From Verrucomicrobiaceae bacterium (GTDB lineage Bacteria; Verrucomicrobiota; Verrucomicrobiia; Verrucomicrobiales; Verrucomicrobiaceae), in assembly GCA_016795365.1 (NCBI GenBank), contig JAEUHN010000017.1:1-64000 (forward strand): a stretch of 64,000 nucleotides of DNA. Direction: 5' to 3'. The notes under the pieces were generated by a model, which did not search any database, had not been told where the DNA came from, and saw only the letters and a list, made by a program, of their open reading frames with translations. The first letter of the stretch is position 1; each line of letters opens with the position of its first letter. Shown here one piece after another: positions 9,793 through 16,115 of this stretch. The position numbers and the translations under genes are program-made.

Positions 9793-10323
9793 TCATTTCG
9801 GGCTTACACGTTCAAAACTCGACTTCGGAGCCGAAAGCTCGAAGGTCTTAAGCTGGCGATCAAAAGTAATTAATACCTTCTGACCACTGCCATAATTAAA
9901 ACCAAGGGTCCGTTGACCCTCGTTAGTGAAAACATAACCTCTTCGACCTCCAGACTGATCAACAAAGAATACCTTTCCACCTTCAAAACGAATGCCGTCC
10001 TTAGCTGCCTTGTTCTTGTTCCTCCAGTCGGTTCCCTCAATGGACTTGGCAATGTCGTCATCGTTTGGAGCGGGAGCCTGAGCGGTTGGGGAAATGACTT
10101 TGATCTCGGACTCAACAGCCAAGGCACCTTGAAGGTCTCCCTTCTTGGTGAGTTCTGTTTTGAGCTTCTCAAGCTCGGTCAAATATGTCTTGGTTAGCGG
10201 GGCTGTGCTGCGCTCGACGGCGGAACGATATGAATCTCGCAACGAACGAAGTCGATCAGGTTCCTGCGACCATGCTGAGGAAATCGTCAATGCTAGGAGT
10301 GTGATGAGCTTCGTGTGTTTCAT
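9793..10323 (-). CDS. Small secreted protein, tandem paralogue 1
   Basis: A 176-residue exported protein of unknown function. The signal peptide (MKHTKLITLLALTISSAWS) is followed by a helical module (SYRSAVERSTAPLTKTYLTE then KGDLQGALAVESEI) shared with the two genes beside it. The C-terminal domain is beta-rich (EGTDWRN, FEGGKVFFVD, GYVFTNEGQ) and more like paralogue 3 than paralogue 2. The frame is open to 10458, but the ATG at 10323 starts the signal peptide. GC is visibly low: I count 22 of 60 bases at 9841-9900, against clearly GC-rich flanks. It lies between attC-like elements A and B and could be a gene cassette or a tandem duplicate. No function is assigned. Confidence 0.75.
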   Translation of the reverse strand: MKHTKLITLLALTISSAWSQEPDRLRSLRDSYRSAVERSTAPLTKTYLTELEKLKTELTKKGDLQGALAVESEIKVISPTAQAPAPNDDDIAKSIEGTDWRNKNKAAKDGIRFEGGKVFFVDQSGGRRGYVFTNEGQRTLGFNYGSGQKVLITFDRQLKTFELSAPKSSFERVSPK

Positions 10324-10342
10324 GCGATGGACTCTAGAGTTG

Positions 10343-10433
10343 GGCGAAGGACTCGGATCAGGCGACGGCGAGCGCAAGACTCCGCTAATACGACAGACGA
10401 CTCCGAGCCGTTGCCACCAGCGCCTTGTTTGCC
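10343..10433. repeat. attC-like dyad element, copy B
   Basis: Second copy, between paralogue 2 and paralogue 1. The left inner arm CGGATCAGGCGACGGC (10354-10369) is identical to copy C. The right arm keeps only GCCGTTGCC (10407-10415), and the outer boxes (GGCGAAG at 10343, GTTTGCC at 10427) are degenerate. The 26 bases GGATCAGGCG... to ...GCAAGAC at about 10355-10380 match copy C almost exactly. This is the most decayed copy. Confidence 0.5.
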
Positions 10434-10459
10434 CCTTTTTGTTGCCACAGGTCGCCATC

Positions 10460-11017
10460 TCATGATTTCTTCATCAAGATAGGCGTTCTGCTGAAATCTC
10501 CGTCATCAAACCAATGAAACGTCTCACCTTCAACATGGATGATCGTTCCTACTTTTGATGCCTCTTCAACTTCAATACTCAATTCTTTTCCTCCTTTTCT
10601 AAGGGTTGCGTGTCCCTTGGTGATTTTGCCTGATCCGTCTCTTCGCTCGACGGTTCCTTTGGTCGCATTTGGCGGTATCACGACCACATAAGCTGCCCCC
10701 TTGATGGAGGTAAATGTTCCATTAAAGTCGGGAAGTTTTGGGGCTGTTGCTTTTGTCAAATCAACGTCCGAAGACCCGAGGAGCTTAAGCTCGCTGTCTA
10801 TTGCGAGAGCGCCCTGCAAATCCCCTTTCTTCATGTAGTCCGTTTTCAGTCGTTGGAGCTCGGAGGTGTAAGTCTTAGTTAGTGGAACTGTTACTTTATG
10901 GACTGCGGCCTGATATGATGCCTTCAGTTTGACGACATCGGGAGGAAGTTGGGGAGCCTGCCCAAAACCCGGGTATGCGATTAGGAGTCCAACAAGAGTG
11001 AGTCGAGTTTTGTTCAT
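10460..11017 (-). CDS. Small secreted protein, tandem paralogue 2
   Basis: A 185-residue exported protein of unknown function. The signal peptide is MNKTRLTLVGLLIAYPGFG. The same helical module follows (LKASYQAAVHKVTVPLTKTY, then KKGDLQGALAIDSELKLLG). The C-terminal part differs from its neighbours: a beta-rich domain with GTFTSIKGAAYVVVIPP, RDGSGKITKGHATLRKG and GETFHWFDDGDF. A conserved N-terminal module with exchanged C-terminal domains suggests modular divergence. The ATG at 11017 is chosen over the longer open frame because it begins the signal peptide. Base composition is low in GC (24 of 60 by my count at 10501-10560). It is flanked by attC-like elements B and C. Confidence 0.75.
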   Translation of the reverse strand: MNKTRLTLVGLLIAYPGFGQAPQLPPDVVKLKASYQAAVHKVTVPLTKTYTSELQRLKTDYMKKGDLQGALAIDSELKLLGSSDVDLTKATAPKLPDFNGTFTSIKGAAYVVVIPPNATKGTVERRDGSGKITKGHATLRKGGKELSIEVEEASKVGTIIHVEGETFHWFDDGDFSRTPILMKKS

Positions 11018-11037
11018 GGCGAGTGGCTTGATTTTTG

Positions 11038-11130
11038 GGTGAACGCTTCGGATCAGGCGACGGCGAGCGCAAGACGTTGCTGACACGACAGATAGCCTTC
11101 GAGCCGTTGCCTGCATCCGTTTTGTTCGCC
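11038..11130. repeat. attC-like dyad element, copy C (best preserved)
   Basis: It lies between paralogue 3 and paralogue 2. Outer boxes are GGTGAAC (11038-11044) and GTTCGCC (11124-11130). These are separated by 4-base unpaired spacers (GCTT and TTTT) from inner arms CGGATCAGGCGACGGC (11049-11064) and GCCGTTGCCTGCATCCG (11103-11119). The inner arms pair with one extrahelical base, leaving a 38-base variable middle. Outer box, unpaired spacer, inner box with an extrahelical base and variable terminal loop is the architecture of integron attC sites. The outer boxes keep AAC/GTT but otherwise depart from the RYYYAAC/GTTRRRY consensus. Confidence 0.62.
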
Positions 11131-11144
11131 TTGGTGCTGCGGTT

Positions 11145-11723
11145 TTACTTCTTGGCGGTGTCGAGCTTGAAGGTTTTCTTCTCGAAGAGTCCTTCCAAAA
11201 CGGCACCCTGATTGGTAAAGCGGAATGTGCCGGGTTTAGGCTCCGCTGGTGAGGTGATCACGAATGAACCATCCTGTGCCTGCTTGTATGTAAATGCGCT
11301 ATAGACTTTGTCGTTTTCGTTTGTGACGGTCATTGCGCCTTTTGCGCGAAACTCCAAGCGCCTCAGAAAGCCAGTCTTCGCAACCCAAACAGTCCCCACA
11401 ATATCGGTGACCGGTGCGGCGGCTGGAACGGTCTCGTTCGGCGGCGCTTGCTGCTCGGTCCTCGCCAACGAAGCACCATCAAGAGTTGCAAGCTCCTTCT
11501 TCACTTGCAAAGCCTGATCCAACTTCCCGGCACGAGTGAAACCATCCATCAAACGCTCGAGTTCTTTACGGTAAGTCGATGTGAGCGGTGTGACGGCCTT
11601 GGTCACGGCTGCCTGATAGGAGGTCTTCAATCGAGCAAGTTCTGGACTCAGAGCATCTTGTGACCAGAGCTGAATCGTAAACGACGCTGAAATCAAGGCT
11701 GCGATGGTTGCTGGCTTTCTCAT
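11145..11723 (-). CDS. Small secreted protein, tandem paralogue 3
   Basis: A 192-residue exported protein of unknown function. The signal peptide (MRKPATIAALISASFTIQLW) leads into the shared module (LKTSYQAAVTKAVTPLTSTY, then RAGKLDQALQVKKELATL). A Pro/Ala linker follows, then a beta-rich C-terminal domain (GTVWVAKTGFLRRLEFRAKG, FRFTNQGAVLEG) resembling that of paralogue 1. The start ATG at 11723 begins the signal peptide directly. It is the first gene of the co-oriented trio. In the upstream region a GTTCGCC box (minus strand, about 11762-11768) remains, but the conserved inner arms do not. The KxGDLxGAL-type motif is one I associate with PVC-group secreted proteins; that is a recollection, not a search result. 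Confidence 0.78.
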   Translation of the reverse strand: MRKPATIAALISASFTIQLWSQDALSPELARLKTSYQAAVTKAVTPLTSTYRKELERLMDGFTRAGKLDQALQVKKELATLDGASLARTEQQAPPNETVPAAAPVTDIVGTVWVAKTGFLRRLEFRAKGAMTVTNENDKVYSAFTYKQAQDGSFVITSPAEPKPGTFRFTNQGAVLEGLFEKKTFKLDTAKK

Positions 11724-11790
11724 GGTAAACTGTAGTCGTTACAAGTGTCGCTGTTGAGGTTAGGCGAACGTTGTTTAGCCACACTTAATT

Positions 11791-11813
11791 GTGGGCGAAT
11801 CGGATTCGTCCAC
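11791..11813. other. Inverted repeat with 10-bp stem
   Basis: GTGGGCGAAT, loop CGG, ATTCGTCCAC: ten pairs including one G-T wobble. It lies between the gene at 11920-12771 and paralogue 3 and could end minus-strand transcription, but no T-run follows, so a terminator role is uncertain. Confidence 0.35.
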
Positions 11814-11919
11814 AGTGAAGTGGGGAATAACAGGGGAACTGGCGAGTCTGGGCTCACCGCTGCCCGAAGAGCCGCGCGCGGGGCGGGGCTCCTCGGGGTG
11901 GCGGTTGATGAGGGGGGGA

Positions 11920-12771
11920 TCAGCCGCCGATGGTGATGCTCACTTCGTCGCTCCACTGGCCGACGCGTTGGTCGCCGACGCGGAAGATGGCTTTGTAGGT
12001 CCACTTCTGCGGGGTGGCGGGGGCGGGGGTGGTGTCCAGGTAGTTGGGCGTGGTGTCCATGGCGAGGAGGGCGAAGCCACTGCCGCGGTCCACGTGCAGT
12101 TCCAGGAGGTCGAGGAAGGCGCTTTTGCCCTGCCAGCTCCAGCGGATGAAGGACTGGCCGCCGCTGAGTTCGAGTTTCAGCTCGGGCTTGAGGCTGGTGT
12201 AGTCCGGGGCGCTGACGTGGTCGCCCTCGATGCCGAGGGCTTCGCCGATGGCGGTGTTGTAGTTGGGGTGGGCTTTGATGAGGTTGGCGAGGTCGCGGAA
12301 GCGCCGCTCGATGCCGGGGGCCACGGGGGTGGCGGCGGAGGGATAGGTGGGCGGCACGGGGGCGCCGCTGATGGGGCCGGTGCCGCCGTGGCGGATGATG
12401 TTTTTCCAGCCGGTCTGCTGCTGGGTGTGGTTGCTGGAGATGTCGGCGCAGCAGAGCAACTGGTTGAAGTAATCGGCATCGGCGGCCTGGGAGGCGATCT
12501 GGGCGTCGGTGAGGCCGAGGAGCACCTTGTAGGCGCCGATGTTGTTTTTGAAGGTCTGGAGCTGGGCGTTGAACTCAGCGTCCCGTGACTTGATTGGGTC
12601 GTGTTTAGGCATGGCTTTGCGTTTGGTTTGAGGTTGGCTTGGGGGAAAGCTGGCAGAGGTGGGGTCGGGCACGTAGCCGGGGTCGCCGGGTTCGAGGAGG
12701 TAAGACGGGTCGCCCCAACGGAGGTTGGGGTCGTCCCAGCGGACGCCGGAGTCCCAGGTGACGGGTTTCAT
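11920..12771 (-). CDS. Hypothetical protein with Trp/Asp-rich leader and fibronectin-like end
   Basis: Up to 283 residues, function unknown. The first 53 residues are Trp/Asp/Pro-rich (repeats such as RWDDP and RWGDP) and lack a signal peptide. An internal ATG at 12612 begins a more ordinary protein (MPKHDPIKSRDAEFNAQLQ) and may be the real start, giving about 230 residues. The middle is helical, with paired Cys (LLCCADIS) and a Gly/Pro linker. The end (SGGQSFIRWSW, LELHVDRGSGF, WTYKAIFRVGD, GQWSDEVSITI) looks like a fibronectin type III-like beta sandwich. The gene begins 29 bases from the 21-bp tandem repeats, which lie in its upstream region and could carry or disturb its promoter. Confidence 0.6.
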   Translation of the reverse strand: MKPVTWDSGVRWDDPNLRWGDPSYLLEPGDPGYVPDPTSASFPPSQPQTKRKAMPKHDPIKSRDAEFNAQLQTFKNNIGAYKVLLGLTDAQIASQAADADYFNQLLCCADISSNHTQQQTGWKNIIRHGGTGPISGAPVPPTYPSAATPVAPGIERRFRDLANLIKAHPNYNTAIGEALGIEGDHVSAPDYTSLKPELKLELSGGQSFIRWSWQGKSAFLDLLELHVDRGSGFALLAMDTTPNYLDTTPAPATPQKWTYKAIFRVGDQRVGQWSDEVSITIGG

Positions 12772-12800
12772 GAGGGGATCAGGGATGAGGGATGAGGAAT

Positions 12801-13058
12801 GGCGCGTCCACCGGATGGCTTGGCGCGTCCACCGGATGGCTTGGCGCGCACGCCGGATGACTTGGCGCGCACGCCAGATGGCTTGGCGCGCACGCCAGAT
12901 GACTTGGCGCGCACGCCAGATGACTTGGCGCGCACGCCGAATGACTTGGCGCGCACGCCGGATGACTTGGCGCGCACGCCGAATGACTTGGCGCGCACGC
13001 CGAATGACTTGGCGTGAACGCCGAATGACTTGGCGTGAACGCCGAATGACTTGGCGTG
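12801..13058. repeat. 21-bp tandem repeat (minisatellite), about 12 units
   Basis: Units with the pattern GGCGCGCACGCCGAATGACTT start every 21 bases from 12801 to 13053 without spacers. Two units at the left read GGCGCGTCCACC, about eight in the middle GGCGCGCACGCC, and the right ones GGCGTGAACGCC, so variants occur in blocks. Each unit has a small dyad (GGCGT/ACGCC or GGCG/CGCC). Because 21 is a multiple of three, several frames stay open across it and produce false open frames on both strands. Confidence 0.95.
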
Positions 13059-13060
13059 AC

Positions 13061-13757
13061 TAGCGGGTGGTGGGCGATGCCTTGCGAGCGGCGGAGTGGT
13101 GCCCGCGAATCGTTCCTGGAGGCTCCTGAGCAAGGCCGGACGCGCTCGCCGGTCTCGGCGGGTGAGCAGGAAGAATCGGTGTCGATCAACGGCTTCACGG
13201 CAGCAGGAGGCGTGGCTCCTTTCTTATCTATGCAATCGGCAGCGCTTTGTTATGCAATTCATGAAAAAAAGCGGTCAAGGCTTGGATTTTGCCCTCTGAG
13301 GCCTACGGAGTTTTGGAGGGTCTGATCAGCACTTTGCCCGGAATGCAATGCCTTTGGGTTCGCTCCGCTGAGCCGTTGGCTTTGGGTTAAGACGGTTCCG
13401 GGGAAGGCTCGAAGCCGAAGGCTTGTGCGCTGCTCTCCGGTGGTGAGGTCAAGACGCGGAGTGATGCCACGACTCCTCCGATGCGAATCGCAAGCACCGG
13501 CGAGCGGACCGTGGACGGTGTTGAGAGAAGAACCTTCTCTCTACGGGCACCTCTGCCTCTGCCCCTCGCTGGCGACGCCAGGCGGCATGAAAGCTGATGA
13601 GTCAGGGCGCGCAGCACCGTGAAGGGTGCAATGGCGATGACTCAGGTAGCTTTGTTTGCAATCCTCCCGTTGACGTTGCTGACTTCGAGCGGTTGAATGA
13701 AAGCATTGGCGGACTTGTGACGACTTGTTGAGCGCCTAGCATTCGAAATTAACAATC
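13061..13757. other. About 700 bases without a convincing gene
   Basis: Short open frames here (60-90 codons) overlap each other on both strands and show no signal peptide, domain or codon bias, so I call none. The stretch holds a perfect 8-bp hairpin at 13523-13541 (GAGAGAAG, loop AAC, CTTCTCTC) inside a GC-rich block at about 13490-13620 that looks like a degenerate intergenic repeat. The last 60 bases before 13758 are AT-richer and should hold the promoter of the sigma-factor gene. I see no clear -35/-10 pair. Confidence 0.5.
13523..13541. other. Perfect 8-bp hairpin
   Basis: GAGAGAAG and CTTCTCTC separated by AAC. There is no adjacent T-run on either strand, so a terminator call is not supported. 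It may be the core of a small dispersed repeat. Confidence 0.4.
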
Positions 13758-14423
13758 ATGGAGCCTGACATCCCAGACACCGAGGACGGCAAGAAAGAGA
13801 AAGTCTTGTGGGAGAAGACCCGCAAGAGCCTCATCGAGCGTCTCAACAACTGGGAAGACCAGAAGACCTGGAACGAATTCTACCAGACCTATTGGAGACT
13901 GGTTTACAGCGTGGCGACGAAGCAGGGACTGACTCGTGAGGAGGCCTTCGATGTGGTGCAGGAGACCATCATCGCCATCGCCCGCCAGGTGCAGCGCGGC
14001 CAATACGATCCGCGCGCCGGGAGCTTCAAGGCCTGGCTTTTGCAGATGACTCGCTGGCGCATTCTGGACCAGTTCCGTGCACGCAAGCGCCAGCCTTCGC
14101 TCGCTGATCAAGGCGATGCCTACAGCGAGGACAACACGCCGCTCATCCTCGACCGCATGGCGGCTGAGAAGGAGAACCAGCTCGACAAGATCTGGGACAA
14201 GGAGTGGAAGGACAACATCTTTGCCGCCGCACTGGAACGCGTGAAGTCGCGCGTCTCGCCCCGTCAGTTTCAGATCTTCGATTGCTATGTGCTCAAGGGC
14301 TGGGGCGTGAAGAAAACCTCCGAGACGCTCGGCATCAATGCGGCCCAGGTCTATCTGGCCAAGCATCGCGTGGGCAACCTCGTGAAGAAGGAAGTGCAGG
14401 GCCTCGAAGGGCAGCTCCTCTAA
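13758..14423 (+). CDS. RNA polymerase sigma factor, ECF type
   Basis: A 221-residue sigma-70-family factor with region 2 and region 4 only. Region 2 spans about 38-110: FYQTYWRLVYSVATKQG, the EEAFDVVQETIIAIA core-binding helix, then FKAWLLQMTRWRILDQFRARKR, the part that melts and reads the -10. A linker follows at 110-150. Region 4 spans about 160-215 (VSPRQFQIFDCYVLKGWGVK then SETLGINAAQVYLAKHRV), the helix-turn-helix that reads the -35. It redirects RNA polymerase to a stress or envelope regulon. No anti-sigma gene is adjacent: the next gene is thiE, 24 bases on. Control is therefore by a distant partner or by transcription. Confidence 0.88.
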   Translation: MEPDIPDTEDGKKEKVLWEKTRKSLIERLNNWEDQKTWNEFYQTYWRLVYSVATKQGLTREEAFDVVQETIIAIARQVQRGQYDPRAGSFKAWLLQMTRWRILDQFRARKRQPSLADQGDAYSEDNTPLILDRMAAEKENQLDKIWDKEWKDNIFAAALERVKSRVSPRQFQIFDCYVLKGWGVKKTSETLGINAAQVYLAKHRVGNLVKKEVQGLEGQLL

Positions 14424-14447
14424 AGGATGAAGTATGAGTGATGAAGT

Positions 14448-15113
14448 ATGAAGGGAGCAGCTACGGAAGGGGAGGCGAGTAGTTCCTCCTCCAGCCTTCA
14501 CACTTCAGCCTTTCTCTACGGCATCGTGGACCTCGGCTACGTGAAGCCTGAGCAGATCGTGCCGATGACCGAGGATCTCATTTCGGGCGGGATCGACCTT
14601 TTGCAGCTGCGGGCCAAAGGTCACCCGGAAGCGGACGTGATTCGATGGGGCCGGGCGATGCACGCGGTCACGAAGGCGGCGGGCGTGCCCCTGGTGATCA
14701 ACGATCATCCCCGCGTGGCGGCCGAGGTCGGTAGCGAGGGGGTGCATGTGGGGCAGGACGATGATGCGGTGGCCAAGGCCCGAGCGATCGTGGGCGACCG
14801 GTGCTTCGTGGGCAAGTCCACGCACAGTCTTGCTCAGGCCGTGGCGGCCCAGGCCGAAGGCGCGGACTATATTGGTTTCGGCCCGCTCTACGCTACCGGC
14901 ACCAAGCCGGACTATGTGCCGATCGGCCTGGCTGACATCGCCGAGGTCCATCGGCTCGTTCAGTTGCCCATCTTTTGCATCGGCGGCGTCAATGCGGCCC
15001 GTCTGGATGAAGTGCTGGCCGCCGGAGCCCGGCGGGTGGTGGTGGTGTCCGCGTTTCTCCAGGCACCCGATGTGAGGGCCGCTGTGGCGAGCCTGAAGTC
15101 CCGATTGCCCTAG
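14448..15113 (+). CDS. thiE: Thiamine phosphate synthase
   Basis: A TIM-barrel enzyme that joins hydroxymethylpyrimidine diphosphate and carboxy-thiazole phosphate to make thiamine phosphate. Motifs are the start strand LYGIVDLGY, DLLQLRAKG, PLVINDHPRVAAEVGSEGVH (Asn and Asp contact the pyrimidine and metal), GVHVGQDD, GKSTHSLAQA, DYIGFGPLYATGTK (pyrophosphate loop) and FCIGGVNAARLDEVLAAGA. The 221-residue length is usual. The first 20 residues are Ser-rich and poorly conserved, so the true start could be slightly downstream. It is followed at a distance by the cell-division cluster. thiG lies at 45839. No TPP riboswitch is visible in the 24-base gap upstream. Confidence 0.9.
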   Translation: MKGAATEGEASSSSSSLHTSAFLYGIVDLGYVKPEQIVPMTEDLISGGIDLLQLRAKGHPEADVIRWGRAMHAVTKAAGVPLVINDHPRVAAEVGSEGVHVGQDDDAVAKARAIVGDRCFVGKSTHSLAQAVAAQAEGADYIGFGPLYATGTKPDYVPIGLADIAEVHRLVQLPIFCIGGVNAARLDEVLAAGARRVVVVSAFLQAPDVRAAVASLKSRLP

Positions 15114-15154
15114 GCAGTCTCCACGGAACTTGCGGCAATTTATCATTGCCTGCT

Positions 15155-15176
15155 TATAGTTAATAGATATTAACTA
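15155..15176 (+). promoter_or_regulatory. 20-bp palindrome overlapping possible -10 before ddl
   Basis: TAGTTAATA-GA-TATTAACTA (15157-15176) has two perfect 9-base arms and ends seven bases before the ddl ATG. A -10-like TATAGT (15155-15160) overlaps its left arm, with a weak TTGCGG (15130-15135) 19 bases upstream. The position fits an operator controlling the ddl-ftsQ-ftsA-ftsZ cluster. There is no Shine-Dalgarno match between it and the start codon. Confidence 0.45.
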
Positions 15177-15182
15177 GCAATT

Positions 15183-16106
15183 ATGAGTTTAATTGCTGGC
15201 AAGAAGGTCGCCCTCCTGTGGGGTGGTCCCGGTTCTGAGCGCTTGGTTTCCCAAAAGACGGGAGAGGGCGTGGCTACGGCCTTGCGTGCGCTGGGGGCCG
15301 AGGTGGTGGAAGTGGATGTGACCGGCCCGGACTTCACCTTGCCCGATGGAATCTTCATCGCCGTGAACATGATCCACGGCACCTTCGGCGAAGACGGTGC
15401 TCTCCAGGCGATCCTGGAAGCACGCGGCGTGGCCTACACGGGTGAAGATGCGGCGACCAGTCGGGTGACCTTCGACAAGGAGCTGACCAAGGAGTGCTTC
15501 GTGAAGGCGGGGGTGCCGACACCACTTTCGCAGAGCTTCCGCCTGGATGGAACGGACAAGCTTCAGCTCGATCTGCCCGTGGTGGTCAAGCCACCGCGCG
15601 AGGGCTCCAGCGTGGGCGTGCATATCTGTCGCACCGCGGCGGAGTTTGAGGCCGCGATCGAGGATGCCAGGAAATTCGGCAGCAGCACGCTGGTGGAAGA
15701 GTTCATCGAGGGACGCGAACTCACGGTGGGCATTCTGGGCGATCAGGTGCTGCCCATCATCCGCATCATGCCGGTGGATGGCTTCTACGACATGAGTAAC
15801 AAGTATCCCTGGCTCACCGGCAGCGGGAAGTCCGAGTATCAATGCCCTGCCGAGCTGCCTGCGGAGGTCACGAGTGCGGTCCAGGCTGCGGCGTTGGCGG
15901 CGTTCAAGTCGGCGGGTTGCAAGGTGTATGCGCGGGTGGATGTGATGCTGCGCGAGCGGGACATGAAACCTTATGTCCTGGAGATCAATACGATCCCAGG
16001 GATGACGCCGACCAGCCTTCTGCCCAAAGCCTGCAACGCGGTGGGCATCAGCTACGAGCAGCTCTGCGAGAGCATCATTCAGCTGTCCCTCCAAGCCCGC
16101 ACCTGA
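15183..16106 (+). CDS. ddl: D-alanine--D-alanine ligase
   Basis: A cytosolic ATP-grasp enzyme that makes the D-Ala-D-Ala dipeptide of peptidoglycan. N-terminal domain: VALLWGGPGSERLVS, then NMIHGTFGEDGALQ. ATP-grasp: VVVKPPREGSSVGVH (ATP lysine and the Ser-loop) and VEEFIEGRELTVGIL. C-terminal Mg/ADP-binding: YARVDVMLRERD, YVLEINTIPGMTPTSLLPKA. The 307-residue length is at the short end of the family and includes the omega-loop region (DGFYDMSNKYPWL), which lies in the usual place. It is the first gene of the ddl-ftsQ-ftsA-ftsZ run, with gaps of 9, 6 and 64 bases, and a palindrome sits just before its start. Confidence 0.94.
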   Translation: MSLIAGKKVALLWGGPGSERLVSQKTGEGVATALRALGAEVVEVDVTGPDFTLPDGIFIAVNMIHGTFGEDGALQAILEARGVAYTGEDAATSRVTFDKELTKECFVKAGVPTPLSQSFRLDGTDKLQLDLPVVVKPPREGSSVGVHICRTAAEFEAAIEDARKFGSSTLVEEFIEGRELTVGILGDQVLPIIRIMPVDGFYDMSNKYPWLTGSGKSEYQCPAELPAEVTSAVQAAALAAFKSAGCKVYARVDVMLRERDMKPYVLEINTIPGMTPTSLLPKACNAVGISYEQLCESIIQLSLQART

Positions 16107-16115
16107 CCCCCCCTG

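Noticed and set aside
11756-11770. Fourth attC-like element upstream of paralogue 3
   Set aside because: Only an outer box (GTTCGCC on the minus strand) is present. The conserved inner arms are missing, so it is not called as a copy.
12801-13058. CRISPR array
   Set aside because: Units are contiguous, 21 bases long, with no unique spacers and no cas genes nearby.
12725-13198. Open frames on both strands encoding repeats such as MTWRARR or AKSFGVR
   Set aside because: A 21-base period keeps any stop-free frame open, so these frames are a by-product of the minisatellite. There is no start context or conserved domain.
13096-13622. Short open frames of 60-90 codons in the gap before the sigma factor
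   Set aside because: Mutually overlapping on both strands and Arg/Ser/Pro-rich in the manner of random GC-rich translation.
14424-14447. TPP riboswitch before thiE, and likewise before thiG
   Set aside because: The gap before thiE is 24 bases and thiG overlaps hemQ, so there is no room for the aptamer. No matching core was seen nearby.
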